Shown piece after piece: positions 36,340 through 45,337 of a DNA stretch of 64,000 bases. The DNA lies in assembly GCA_900320185.1 (NCBI GenBank), contig ONRD01000002.1, positions 62,001 to 126,000 of the forward strand, given 5' to 3'. This DNA is from an uncultured Bacteroidales bacterium (lineage in GTDB: Bacteria > Bacteroidota > Bacteroidia > Bacteroidales > UBA932). Every line of letters begins with the position of its first letter. Position 1 is the stretch's first letter. A model generated the notes under the pieces. It ran no database searches and was not told the DNA's origin. It saw only the letters and a list, made by a program, of their open reading frames with translations. A program made the translations under genes and the position numbers.

Positions 36340-36861
36340 GTGTTCTCACTGTTCACTCCCAAGGTGGCGCTTGTCCCGTCGGCTTTCTTCGACGCCTCCT
36401 CGGCCAGGGAAATCCTGGGACGGACGGTTGTCCTGAAAGATGAAGACGAAGTAGAATACATCAGCCTTCCGGAATATTCCGCGGAGCTGGTGTATTCTCT
36501 TTCTGTGGGCGACACCAAGCTTCATGCGGTTTCCCGCGAGGAAGGTCCGGCCGAGGCCGGGCGGGTGCTGCCTGAGATGTACTTTATCCTGAAAGACCTC
36601 GGCAAGGTCGGAGACTACAACAAGATAGTCGCTTCCTACAGCGGCACGCACCTCCATCTTGCGGTCGCGCAAGGCGGGAACCTTCTCCTTGCAAACGTTT
36701 TCGAAGCCGCTGATTTCACCACCGCCGAGTATTTCATATTCCTGGTGCTGAAGAAGCTCCAGCTGAATCCCGAAGTGTCGACGGTTTACTTCCGCACTCC
36801 TCTGGCCGAGGAAGAGGAGATGTCGCTGTACCGTTATTTCAAGTCGGTCGAGCGTCTATGA
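36340..36861 (+). CDS. DUF3822 family protein
   Basis: A 173-residue protein starting with GTG two bases after the previous stop. It begins MFSLFTPKVALVPSAFF, typical of DUF3822, a Bacteroidetes family with an actin-like (ASKHA-type) fold predicted from homologues. It overlaps rsmD by four bases (ATGA). The function is unknown. Confidence 0.75.
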   Translation: MFSLFTPKVALVPSAFFDASSAREILGRTVVLKDEDEVEYISLPEYSAELVYSLSVGDTKLHAVSREEGPAEAGRVLPEMYFILKDLGKVGDYNKIVASYSGTHLHLAVAQGGNLLLANVFEAADFTTAEYFIFLVLKKLQLNPEVSTVYFRTPLAEEEEMSLYRYFKSVERL

Positions 36862-37388
36862 GGATCATCGGCGGACGCCTCGGCGGCAAGACCATAAACC
36901 CTCCTCGCGGCTACAAGGCGCGTCCCACCACGGATTTCGCCCGTGAAGGGCTTTTCAACGTCCTCGGCAACGAGTATGAATTCGAAGGCCTTACCGTCCT
37001 CGACCTTTTCGGCGGGACAGGTGCGGTAGCATTCGAATTCGCTTCCAGGGGTGCCGCAAAGGTGTATTCCGTAGAGATGAGCAGGGACAACGCCACTTTC
37101 ATCAAGACGGAGGCAAGGCGGCTGGGACTGGACAACGTCACGATGGTCCGGGACAATGTCTTCGATTTCATCCCCCTTTGCAGGGAACAGTTCGACATTG
37201 TTTTCGCCGACCCGCCTTATGCCATGGAAGGCCTTGAGACACTGCCGGACCGGATCCTCGGGCGCGGCATCCTCCATGAAGGCAACTATTTCATCCTGGA
37301 ACACGGTCCCGAGCATTCCTTCACCGACCATCCGCGGTTCAAGAAAGAGAAGCGGTACGGTCGTGTCCACTTCTCCTTCTTCGAATGA
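36858..37388 (+). CDS. rsmD: 16S rRNA guanine-966 N2-methyltransferase
   Basis: A 176-residue SAM methyltransferase with the RsmD signature start [23 protein letters not shown], motif [14 protein letters not shown] and catalytic DPPYA. It modifies G966 of 16S rRNA on the small subunit. Its last 50 bases overlap, on the opposite strand, the unusually extended 3' end of the HerA-like gene. Confidence 0.93.
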   Translation: MRIIGGRLGGKTINPPRGYKARPTTDFAREGLFNVLGNEYEFEGLTVLDLFGGTGAVAFEFASRGAAKVYSVEMSRDNATFIKTEARRLGLDNVTMVRDNVFDFIPLCREQFDIVFADPPYAMEGLETLPDRILGRGILHEGNYFILEHGPEHSFTDHPRFKKEKRYGRVHFSFFE

Positions 37389-39324
37389 TCCTGACGTAGA
37401 CCGGCCTACAAACGGTTTCCGGTCGCATCAGTGTTGTCCTGAGGACCCTGGCCACCCGCGGCCGTAAGCGGGAGGCGGTACGTGCAGCCTTGGAGAGGGG
37501 TGGTATGAAGGAAGTAGTGGATATGCATGGTCGTAAGCGGTGTTGTCCTGAGGACCCTGGCCACCCTCGGCCGTAAGCGGGAGGCACCGCGCCGTCAGGC
37601 GTGGGGGGATAGAGCGAAGTGCATGGACGGTCGCAGGCGGTGTTGTCCTGAGGACCCTGGCCACCCGCGGCCGTAAGCGGGAGGCACCGCGCCGTCAGGC
37701 GTGGGGGGATGGAGCGAAGCGGAAGGTCCGAAGGATAGCGGCCGAGGGTCCCTGTTATCGTGCGCGTGATTTCGCGCGTGATCGTGCGTGCGGCGGCTGA
37801 AGTCGCGCTCTTCACAACCTTCCCCGCCTTGTCCTTGGTGGAAGTCTTCTTGGAAGACGACTTGCCTGTCACCGCCTCGGAGACGGTGTTGCCCAGCATC
37901 GTCGCGACGGTCGCCGTCACGGCTGTGATGATGGCCTTCCACACCTTGGACGCTATCCCGTTGGATTTCTTGCCCGGGACCTTTGCGGCCTTGCCGGAAG
38001 CCTTCTTCCCTTCTTCTTCGGCCGCTTCCTTCAGCTGTTTCTCCTTTTCGGCAAGCAGGACTTCGAATGCGCTCTCGCGCTCGACGGCCTTGTCGTATTT
38101 GCCATAGACCTTGGAGCCCTTTATCAGCTGGTTCCTCTGGCCTTCGTCTATGGCGCCTATCTGGGAGAGGGGGAACAGGACCTTGGCCCTTTCCACCATC
38201 GACGGGGCTCCCTTCGGATCGAGGAAGGACACCAGCGCTTCTCCGGTCTCAAGGTTGGTGATGGCTTCGGAAGTGTCGAAGGCGGGATTGGCCCTGAAGG
38301 TCTCTGCGGCCACCTTGACGGCTTTCTGGTCCTTCGGGGTGTAGGCGCGGAGTGCATGCTGCACGCGGTTGCCGAGTTGGCCGAGGATCGTTTCCGGGAT
38401 GTCGGTGGGGCTCTGGGTGACGAAATAGACTCCTACGCCCTTGCTTCGGATGAGCCGGATCACCTGTTCGATCTTGTCGGTAAGGGCCTTGGAGGTGTCG
38501 TCGAAGAGCATGTGGGCCTCGTCGAAGAAGAAGACCAGCTTCGGAAGGTCCATGTCGCCGACTTCCGGAAGGGTGCTGTAGAGTTCGGAAAGGAGCCAGA
38601 GGAGGAAGGTGGAATAGAGCTTGGGCTTGAGCATCAGCTTGTCCGCGGCCAGGACGCTCATCACCCCCTTGCCGCCCTCCGTGGCGAGCAGGTCATAGAT
38701 GTCGAAGGAGGGTTGTCCGAAGAATTTGTCCGCTCCTTCGTTCTCCAGGGTAAGCAGCGACCTGAGGATGGCTCCGACCGATGCCGGAGCGATGTTGCCG
38801 TAGACCTGTGAATACTCCGACGAGTGCTCGGAAACATAGTTGAGAAGTGACCTCAGGTCCTTTATGTCATCCAGGAGGAGCCCCCTCTCGTCGGCGATGC
38901 GGAAGGCGATGTTGAGCACTCCCTCCTGGGTGTCGTTGAGCCCGAGGATCCTTGTGAGGAGCAGGGGGCCCATCTGGGAGACGGTGCACCTCATCGGATG
39001 GCCTTGCTCCCCGAAGACATCGTAGAACCGTACCGGGCAGCTCTGGAACTGGGGGTCCGCTATCCCGAATTCGGGCATCCTCTTCTCGATGAAGCCGCTG
39101 AGGCGGCCGGGCTGGGATATTCCTGAAAGGTCGCCTTTCATGTCGGCCATGAAGCAGGGAACTCCTGCCTGGCAGAAACTCTCCGCCATGACCTGAAGGG
39201 TGACGGTCTTTCCTGTGCCGGTGGCTCCTGCCACGAGGCCGTGCCTGTTGGCCATTTTCCCGGTTATCGAAAGCGGACCATTCTCGCAGTGGGCTATCCA
39301 AAGCCCGTTGTCTTTGTCGAACAT
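37339..39324 (-). CDS. HerA-like (YjgR/DUF853) ATPase with repeat-derived C-terminal extension
   Basis: A 661-residue frame. Residues 1 to about 529 are a normal HerA-like helicase-domain protein with Walker A GATGTGKT (about 33-40) and Walker [11 protein letters not shown], ending in a basic Lys/Thr-rich region and ITGTLGR. That equals the usual family length of about 500. Residues 530-661 are translated from the repeat array at 37431-37736 and beyond, giving segments such as [20 protein letters not shown] more than once. They end inside the antisense end of rsmD. The original stop codon was probably lost when the array arose. The enzyme's cellular role is unknown. Confidence 0.85.
   Translation of the reverse strand: MFDKDNGLWIAHCENGPLSITGKMANRHGLVAGATGTGKTVTLQVMAESFCQAGVPCFMADMKGDLSGISQPGRLSGFIEKRMPEFGIADPQFQSCPVRFYDVFGEQGHPMRCTVSQMGPLLLTRILGLNDTQEGVLNIAFRIADERGLLLDDIKDLRSLLNYVSEHSSEYSQVYGNIAPASVGAILRSLLTLENEGADKFFGQPSFDIYDLLATEGGKGVMSVLAADKLMLKPKLYSTFLLWLLSELYSTLPEVGDMDLPKLVFFFDEAHMLFDDTSKALTDKIEQVIRLIRSKGVGVYFVTQSPTDIPETILGQLGNRVQHALRAYTPKDQKAVKVAAETFRANPAFDTSEAITNLETGEALVSFLDPKGAPSMVERAKVLFPLSQIGAIDEGQRNQLIKGSKVYGKYDKAVERESAFEVLLAEKEKQLKEAAEEEGKKASGKAAKVPGKKSNGIASKVWKAIITAVTATVATMLGNTVSEAVTGKSSSKKTSTKDKAGKVVKSATSAAARTITREITRTITGTLGRYPSDLPLRSIPPRLTARCLPLTAAGGQGPQDNTACDRPCTSLYPPTPDGAVPPAYGRGWPGSSGQHRLRPCISTTSFIPPLSKAARTASRLRPRVARVLRTTLMRPETVCRPVYVRIIRRRRSGHDRTASLS
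37431..37736. repeat. Array B of the ~100-bp dispersed repeat (three units)
   Basis: Three copies of GTGTTGTCCT at 37431, 37540 and 37640 (spacing 109 and 100). Each is followed by GAGGACCCTGGCCACC, a CG-rich step and GCCGTAAGCGGGAGG. A hairpin segment follows: unit 1 has AGGC/GCCT arms, units 2 and 3 have CCGCGCC-GTCA-GGCGTGG. Unit 3 ends with GGATGGAGCGAAGCGGAAGG as array A does. The array overlaps the 3' part of the HerA-like frame. Confidence 0.88.
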
Positions 39325-39364
39325 ATGTATCAGCTGTTTATTGTTTGCAGGTTGCGGACAGTTA

Positions 39365-39372
39365 CAAATTTA
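39365..39372 (-). promoter_or_regulatory. -7 promoter box for the HerA-like gene
   Basis: TAAATTTG on the minus strand, about 41 bases before the ATG. Confidence 0.45.
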
Positions 39373-39398
39373 AGGAAATAATTCATAATGCCATTCAT

Positions 39399-39425
39399 TT
39401 TTTCCGGGTCAATTGAGTATATTTG
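39399..39425 (+). promoter_or_regulatory. Promoter of the GH2 gene
   Basis: TTTT at 39399-39402 and TATATTTG at 39418-39425, with about 70 bases of leader before the ATG. Confidence 0.5.
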
Positions 39426-39497
39426 TGACCACCCGTCCCGTTTCCGGCAGGGGCGGGACTGCCACTGATTATTCATCACAACGATATCGAACATCTT

Positions 39498-41357
39498 ATG
39501 AAGGCAAGACTTATCACTATGTGCGCTGCCCTGGCCGCGGTCTTCCAGGCCGCCTTCGCGCAGCAGTGGGCCCCCGCGGGCGACAGGATCAAGACAAGAT
39601 GGGCGGAGGAGGTTTCCCCTGCATCTTCGCATCCGGAGTATCCGAGGCCCCAGATGGTCCGCAAGGACTGGAAGTCCCTCAACGGGCTTTGGGATTATTC
39701 GATCACAGGGAAGGGAGACCCGCGTCCCGCGACTCCCGAAGGCAGCATCCTGGTGCCTTTCTGCATCGAGTCTTCCCTCTCGGGAGTGATGAGGACTTTC
39801 ACTCCCCAGGACGTGCTCTGGTACAGCACGACATTCACCGTCCCGGGTGCATGGAAGGGGAGAAGGATACTCCTGAACTTCGAGGCTGTCGACTGGAGGG
39901 CCGACGTTTTCGTCAACGATGTGCTGGTCGGCTCCCATACCGGAGGCTACACCCATTTTTCCTTCGATGTGACTCCCTACCTGAAGAATGGCGCAAACTC
40001 CCTGGTCGTCAAGGTGCAGGATTCGACGGATGATGATTTCCAGCCGCGCGGGAAGCAAGTGAAGAATCCCAACGGAATCTGGTACACCGCCGTTTCGGGA
40101 ATATGGCAGAGTGTCTGGCTCGAACCAGTGCAGAAGGCCCATGTGGCAGATTTCAATCCTGTGTTCGACAGGCAGGACGGCAACCTGGAAGTCAGCGTTG
40201 AAACCGTCGGGACGCAGGAAGGTGACATAGTGAAGGTCGCCCTTCTTGAAGGCGGCATCGGTTACGACCCTGAGAAGCCGGCGGCATCGCCCGTGGTAGT
40301 GGCAGAAGGGAAGGTGGTCCCGGGCGGAGCGGTCCTTCTCCCGGTCAAGGAGCCCAGGCTCTGGTCCCCGGATTCTCCCTATCTCTACGGCCTCGAGATC
40401 TCCATACTCCGCGGCGGCAAGGTGATCGACAAGGTGGATTCCTACACCGCACTCCGTTCCGTGGAAGTGTTCTTCCGGAACCGTGGCACGAGGCTGCTCG
40501 GTCTCAACGGGGCCCCCATATTCCAATTCGGACCGCTCGACCAGGGCTGGTGGCCTGACGGCCTTTACACGGCCCCTACCGACGAGGCCCTTGCCTATGA
40601 CGTGCAGAAGACGAAGGATTTCGGTTTCAACATGATCCGTAAGCACATAAAGGTGGAGCCTTCCCGCTGGTTCTATCATTGCGACCGGATTGGAATCGTC
40701 GTCTGGCAGGACATGCCCAGTTTCGCCGGCAGCAAGAAATGGGGAATGTTCTATTATGGAGAAGGTGAGGACTTCCCGGCCAGCGAGAAGGCCAGGGCGA
40801 ACTATTTCAAGGAGTGGGGAGAGATAATCGACCAGGTCAAGAAATTCCAGTGCGTAGTCGTCTGGGTGCCCTTCAACGAGGCCTGGAGCCAGTTCGAGAC
40901 CGCCAGGGCCGTCGAGTTCACCCGGGCCCAGGATCCCACCAGGCTGATCAACCAGTCCTCCGGAGGGAACTGGGAGCAGGGAGTCGGAGACATCCTCGAC
41001 AACCACCATTATCCCTATCCGAAGATCCGCATGTGGGACTCCCAGATGATCAACGTGCTGGGTGAGTACGGCGGCATAGGGCTTCCTCTCGAGGGACATC
41101 TCTGGCAGGCCGACCGCAACTGGGGCTACGTGCAGTACAAGGACGGCGGCGAGGTCCTCAAGGAATATTCCTCCTTCGCCGACCAGCTGGTCACCCTGCT
41201 GAACCAGGGACTTTCGGGAGCCGTCTATACCCAGACCACGGATGTGGAGGGTGAGGTGAACGGGCTGATGACCTATGACCGCAAGGTGATAAAGATGGAT
41301 GAATCCAAGCTTCGCGAAGTCAATCAGCGCGTCATCAGGTCGATGCCTTCCAAGTAG
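39498..41357 (+). CDS. Glycoside hydrolase family 2 protein, exported
   Basis: A 619-residue protein with a signal peptide (1-21, ending AFA). It has the GH2 sugar-binding jelly-roll domain (about 50-215), an Ig-like domain (about 215-320), and a TIM barrel with FNEAWSQ holding the acid/base Glu and LGEYGGIGLP holding the probable nucleophile Glu. It would cleave beta-galactoside, beta-glucuronide or beta-mannoside bonds in the periplasm. The exact substrate is not visible. It lies just upstream of the sugar-acid operon, so a uronide substrate is attractive. Confidence 0.87.
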   Translation: MKARLITMCAALAAVFQAAFAQQWAPAGDRIKTRWAEEVSPASSHPEYPRPQMVRKDWKSLNGLWDYSITGKGDPRPATPEGSILVPFCIESSLSGVMRTFTPQDVLWYSTTFTVPGAWKGRRILLNFEAVDWRADVFVNDVLVGSHTGGYTHFSFDVTPYLKNGANSLVVKVQDSTDDDFQPRGKQVKNPNGIWYTAVSGIWQSVWLEPVQKAHVADFNPVFDRQDGNLEVSVETVGTQEGDIVKVALLEGGIGYDPEKPAASPVVVAEGKVVPGGAVLLPVKEPRLWSPDSPYLYGLEISILRGGKVIDKVDSYTALRSVEVFFRNRGTRLLGLNGAPIFQFGPLDQGWWPDGLYTAPTDEALAYDVQKTKDFGFNMIRKHIKVEPSRWFYHCDRIGIVVWQDMPSFAGSKKWGMFYYGEGEDFPASEKARANYFKEWGEIIDQVKKFQCVVVWVPFNEAWSQFETARAVEFTRAQDPTRLINQSSGGNWEQGVGDILDNHHYPYPKIRMWDSQMINVLGEYGGIGLPLEGHLWQADRNWGYVQYKDGGEVLKEYSSFADQLVTLLNQGLSGAVYTQTTDVEGEVNGLMTYDRKVIKMDESKLREVNQRVIRSMPSK

Positions 41358-41381
41358 CGGAAAAATAGAGGAATAAAAAAA

Positions 41382-41395
41382 TACAAACGTTTGTA
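41382..41395. promoter_or_regulatory. LacI-type palindromic operator overlapping the sugar-acid operon promoter
   Basis: A perfect 14-bp palindrome TACAAACGTTTGTA with the central CG flanked by AAA/TTT, as in LacI-family operators. It covers the -33 box of the promoter at 41390-41421. A repressor bound here would block transcription. No LacI-family gene is in the window. Confidence 0.65.
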
Positions 41396-41421
41396 AAAAC
41401 CACGACAGTTTCTTACCTTTG
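41390..41421 (+). promoter_or_regulatory. Promoter of the sugar-acid operon
   Basis: TTTG at 41390-41393 and TACCTTTG at 41414-41421, spacing exactly 20. The -33 box is inside the palindrome at 41382-41395. Confidence 0.75.
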
Positions 41422-41479
41422 TCCCCTGTGACGCCGCGACTGTGCGGCGGAGCCTAACAAGACTAAAACAGGAAAAGGA

Positions 41480-42559
41480 ATGGAAATGTCACTCAGACAA
41501 GGCTGCAGGTACTCTCTGCTGGTACCGACCAGCATGGGGCTGCGCCTCACTCCCGAAAACGGTCAGCCGGTACAGGCAAGCGATGTACTCCATCTGCAGG
41601 CCACCAGCGCCGAGACAAACGTTGCGAGCATATCATCTTATCTCGGACTTCCCGTGAAGGTCCTCACGACCTTCGTAAAGGGAAGTCCTTTCGCATCTTT
41701 CATCAAGTCGAACCTGCGTTCGCGCGGAATGGACTTCGAGGGTCCTGAGGTCCCCCAGGGGGGACCGTGGGGCTACCGCCACCAGATCAACATCGCCGAC
41801 AGCGGCTATGGCTCCCGCGGCCCGAGAGTCTGGAACGACAGGGCCGGCGAAGTCGGACGTACGCTCAACGTGCGGGATTTCGACCTTGAGAGGATATTCG
41901 GGGAAGAAGGAGTGCAGGTCGTCCACCTCTCCGGTCTCATCGCAGCCCTCAGCCCCGACACCGGCAGGTTCTGCCTTGAAATCGCACGTGCCGCGAAGAA
42001 GCATGGCACCATGATTTCCTTCGACCTCAACTTCAGGGCTTCCTTCTGGGAGGGCAGGGAGCAGGAACTCCATGACATATTCAGTGAGATATGCTCCGTC
42101 TCGGACATCCTCATAGGGAACGAGGAGGACTTCCAGCTCTGCCTCGGCATCCAGGGGCCGGAGGCCGGCGGCAAGGACATCGCGGCCAAGATCGAGGGTT
42201 TCAAGGAGATGATCGCAAGGGTGAAGGCCGTCTATCCCGGGACAAAGGTCTTCGCGACGACCCTGCGCCAGGTCAACCACACCAATTCCCACGACTGGGG
42301 AGCGATAATGCTTGCCGGAGACGACTGGCACGTCGTGCAGCCCAGGGAGATCCATGTGCTTGACCGCATCGGCGGCGGCGACGGCTTTGTCGGGGGCATG
42401 CTCTATGCGATCCTGAAGGGATGGGAGAGTGAGAAATGGATCCAGTTCGGCTGGGCATGCGGTGCCCTTGCCACAACGTTCCAGACAGACTATGCCCAGC
42501 CTGCCGACGAAGAGCAGGTCTGGAGCGTATGGAAAGGAAACGCACGCGTAAAGAGGTAG
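41480..42559 (+). CDS. PfkB-family carbohydrate (sugar acid) kinase
   Basis: A 359-residue ribokinase-fold kinase. The C-terminal PfkB signature reads DRIGGGDGFVGG (catalytic Asp near residue 301) where many relatives have DTxGAGD. PfkB members here are usually annotated 2-keto-3-deoxygluconate kinase. In this operon, followed by a LarA-like epimerase and 6-phosphogluconate dehydrogenase, phosphorylation of gluconate to 6-phosphogluconate is an equally reasonable inference. A second ATG at 41486 has better ribosome-binding spacing. The LarA-like gene starts three bases after the stop. Confidence 0.85.
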   Translation: MEMSLRQGCRYSLLVPTSMGLRLTPENGQPVQASDVLHLQATSAETNVASISSYLGLPVKVLTTFVKGSPFASFIKSNLRSRGMDFEGPEVPQGGPWGYRHQINIADSGYGSRGPRVWNDRAGEVGRTLNVRDFDLERIFGEEGVQVVHLSGLIAALSPDTGRFCLEIARAAKKHGTMISFDLNFRASFWEGREQELHDIFSEICSVSDILIGNEEDFQLCLGIQGPEAGGKDIAAKIEGFKEMIARVKAVYPGTKVFATTLRQVNHTNSHDWGAIMLAGDDWHVVQPREIHVLDRIGGGDGFVGGMLYAILKGWESEKWIQFGWACGALATTFQTDYAQPADEEQVWSVWKGNARVKR

Positions 42560-42562
42560 GGT

Positions 42563-43843
42563 ATGCTTTATTTCGCGAGAGGTTCCGCTGCTGATGTCAT
42601 CACCGGGGAGGAGGTCCGCTCGATCCTCCATGACGTGTTCGCTTCGCTGGGACCTAAGAAGAGGGTGCTTGCCATTCCGCCTGACTATACCCGCCTGAAT
42701 TCCTTCGCCGGTCCGGTCACGAGGATGTGCAACGACTACTATGGAGACGCCCTGACCGACGTCATGCCGGCGCTCGGGACGCATTCTCCGATGACACCGG
42801 AGCAGATACTATCCATGTTCGGGGACATCCCGATGGAAAAGTTCCGCGTCCACGACTGGCGCAACGACGTAGTCACCGTGGGAGAGGTCCCGGAGAGCTA
42901 TGTCCGTGAGGTCTCCGAGGGGAAGGTGAGCTATCCGTGGCCTGCCCAGGTCAACAAACTGCTCCTGGATCCTTCCTTTGACCTCATCCTGTCGGTGGGC
43001 CAGGTGGTTCCCCACGAGGTGATCGGCATGGCGAACTACACGAAGAACATATTCGTCGGGACCGGAGGCAGCGCCGGCATCAACAAGAGCCATTTCATCG
43101 GTGCGGCCTACGGGATGGAGCGCATAATGGGCCGGGCCAAGAGCCCGGTGCGCGACGTGCTGGAATATGCCAGGACGCATTTCATCCCCGACCTTCCAAT
43201 CCTCTATATCCTCACCGTACGCGCGAAGGACGCCGCTACCGGAGCCATGGTTACCCGCGGACTCTTCATCGGGGACGATTTCGAATGCTTCGAAAAGGCA
43301 TCCAGGCTCTCGCTCGAGACGAATTTCATAATGGTGGACCGTCCGATACGCAAGTGCCTTGTCTATCTCGACCCGGAGGAGTTCAAGAGCACCTGGCTTG
43401 GGAACAAGGCCATCTACAGGACCAGGATGGCCCTGGCCGACGGCGCGGAACTCGTGATCCTTGCTCCCGCGCTCAAGGAGTTCGGGGAAGACCCGACAAT
43501 GGATGTCCTGATCCGGAAATATGGGTACAAGGGTACTCCCGCAACATTGGAGGCGACCCGGTCCGATCCGGCCCTCCAGGAGAACCTTGGCGCTTCGGCG
43601 CACCTTATCCACGGCTCATCCGAGGGCAGGTTCACTATCACTTACTGCCCGGGCCCCGGAATGACAAGGGAGGAGATAGAGGGAGTCGGCTTCAATTACG
43701 GGGACCTCGGGGAAATGCTGGGGAGGTATCCCCTCGAGACCCTTCGCGACGGCTGGAACGTCATGCCTGACGGAGAAGAGGTCTATTACATCCCCAACCC
43801 GGCGCTCGGGTTGTGGGCTTATCCGGAAAGATTCAAGGATTAA
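42563..43843 (+). CDS. LarA-family nickel-dependent 2-hydroxyacid racemase/epimerase
   Basis: A 426-residue protein of the LarA (DUF2088) superfamily. The residues that bind the nickel-pincer cofactor and act in catalysis in Lactobacillus LarA are all present with matching spacing: His74 in GTHSPMT, His151 in VVPH, Lys161 (covalent attachment; His+10) and His177 (Lys+16). LarA homologues include lactate and malate racemases and a D-gluconate 2-epimerase. Between a kinase and gnd, interconversion of mannonate and gluconate is the likely job. LarB, LarC and LarE, which make the cofactor, are not in the window. Confidence 0.85.
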   Translation: MLYFARGSAADVITGEEVRSILHDVFASLGPKKRVLAIPPDYTRLNSFAGPVTRMCNDYYGDALTDVMPALGTHSPMTPEQILSMFGDIPMEKFRVHDWRNDVVTVGEVPESYVREVSEGKVSYPWPAQVNKLLLDPSFDLILSVGQVVPHEVIGMANYTKNIFVGTGGSAGINKSHFIGAAYGMERIMGRAKSPVRDVLEYARTHFIPDLPILYILTVRAKDAATGAMVTRGLFIGDDFECFEKASRLSLETNFIMVDRPIRKCLVYLDPEEFKSTWLGNKAIYRTRMALADGAELVILAPALKEFGEDPTMDVLIRKYGYKGTPATLEATRSDPALQENLGASAHLIHGSSEGRFTITYCPGPGMTREEIEGVGFNYGDLGEMLGRYPLETLRDGWNVMPDGEEVYYIPNPALGLWAYPERFKD

Positions 43844-43855
43844 TCATTTACACAT

Positions 43856-45313
43856 ATGCAAGCAATTTCAGACATAGGGCTCGTCGGACTCGCCGTGATG
43901 GGCGAGAACCTGGCCCTCAACATGGAGAGCAAAGGCTTCCACGTAAGCGTTTTCAACAGGACCGTCGAGAAGGTCGACCGTTTCATGGAAGGCCGTGCCA
44001 AGGGAAAGAACTTCTACGGGGCGCACTCGCTCGAGGATTTCGTACAGTCCCTGAAGAGCCCGCGCAAGGTCTTCCTGATGGTGAAGGCCGGCCGCCCGGT
44101 CGATGATTTCATCGAGAGCCTCATTCCGCTCCTCGACAAGGGGGACATAATCATAGACGGCGGCAACACCCATTTCCCGGACACCGCGCGAAGGACCGCC
44201 TACGTTGAGAGCAAGGGCCTCCTGTACGTCGGCACGGGAGTTTCCGGAGGCGAGGAGGGCGCCTTGAAGGGTCCTTCCATGATGCCCGGCGGATCAGAGG
44301 CAGCCTGGCCTTTCGTCAAGCCCATATTCCAGAGTATCAGCGCAAAGGTCGAGGACGGGACACCCTGCTGCGACTGGGTCGGGAACGGCGGAGCCGGCCA
44401 TTTCGTGAAGATGGTGCACAACGGGATCGAGTACGGTGACATCCAGCTCATCTGCGAGTGCTACCAGATCATGAAGGATGTCCTCGGAATGACGAACGAA
44501 GAGATGCACTCCACCTTCGCGAAGTGGAACGAGGGCGACCTCGACAGTTACCTTGTCGAGATAACCAGGGACATCCTTGCCAAGAAGGACGAGGACGGTT
44601 CCTACGTCCTGGACAACATCCTCGACACGGCCGGCCAGAAAGGTACCGGCAAGTGGACAGCTGTTGCTGCCCTTGACGAGGGAGTTCCTCTTACCTTGAT
44701 CAGCGAGGCCGTCTATGCGCGCTGCCTTTCCGCCCAGAAGGAAGAGAGAGTAGCCGCTTCCACCATCCTTGAAGGTCCCAGGCCCATCAAGTACTGCGGA
44801 GACCGCGATGAATTCCTCGAGGACCTCCGCAAGGCCCTGTTCGCCGCCAAGGTCGTCTCCTATGCGCAAGGGTTCACCCTCATGCGTGCGGCCGCCAAGG
44901 AATACGGCTGGAACCTCAACTACGGCGGAATCGCCCTGCTGTGGAGGGGAGGATGCATCATCCGCAGCGTATTCCTCGGAAAGATAAAGGAAGCCTTCGA
45001 CAGGAATCCCGACATCGCCAACATCCTGCTCGACCCTTATTTCCAGGGCAAGCTCGCGCAGGCCCAGCAGGGATGGAGGAACGTCATCTGCAAGGCTATC
45101 GCCAACGGAGTCCCCGCACCTGCGATGACTGCCGCCCTCGAGTACTATGACGGCTACCGGACCGAGAGGCTGCCTGCCAACATGCTCCAGGCTCAGCGTG
45201 ACTACTTCGGAGCCCACACCTATGAGCGCACCGACCGTCCCCGGGGAGAGTTCTTCCACACCAACTGGACCGGCCACGGAGGCGACACCGTTTCAGGTAC
45301 TTACACCGCATAA
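43856..45313 (+). CDS. gnd: 6-phosphogluconate dehydrogenase, decarboxylating
   Basis: A 485-residue enzyme with GLAVMGENLALN near the N-terminal Rossmann fold, GVSGGEEGALKGPSMMPGG and GNGGAGHFVKMVHNGIEYGD, all diagnostic for Gnd. It oxidises and decarboxylates 6-phosphogluconate to ribulose-5-phosphate. Its gene lies inside a sugar-acid operon rather than with zwf and pgl, which suggests its substrate here comes from gluconate phosphorylation. It starts 12 bases after the LarA-like gene. Confidence 0.96.
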   Translation: MQAISDIGLVGLAVMGENLALNMESKGFHVSVFNRTVEKVDRFMEGRAKGKNFYGAHSLEDFVQSLKSPRKVFLMVKAGRPVDDFIESLIPLLDKGDIIIDGGNTHFPDTARRTAYVESKGLLYVGTGVSGGEEGALKGPSMMPGGSEAAWPFVKPIFQSISAKVEDGTPCCDWVGNGGAGHFVKMVHNGIEYGDIQLICECYQIMKDVLGMTNEEMHSTFAKWNEGDLDSYLVEITRDILAKKDEDGSYVLDNILDTAGQKGTGKWTAVAALDEGVPLTLISEAVYARCLSAQKEERVAASTILEGPRPIKYCGDRDEFLEDLRKALFAAKVVSYAQGFTLMRAAAKEYGWNLNYGGIALLWRGGCIIRSVFLGKIKEAFDRNPDIANILLDPYFQGKLAQAQQGWRNVICKAIANGVPAPAMTAALEYYDGYRTERLPANMLQAQRDYFGAHTYERTDRPRGEFFHTNWTGHGGDTVSGTYTA

Positions 45314-45337
45314 CCGACATCAAAACAATACAGTCAT

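Noticed and set aside
37339..39324. Treating the whole HerA-like frame as native protein
   Set aside because: The last 132 residues come from the repeat array, and the family is about 500 residues long.
39330..41099. 589-codon minus-strand frame over the GH2 gene
   Set aside because: It is a shadow of the GH2 gene, with no domain and low-quality composition.
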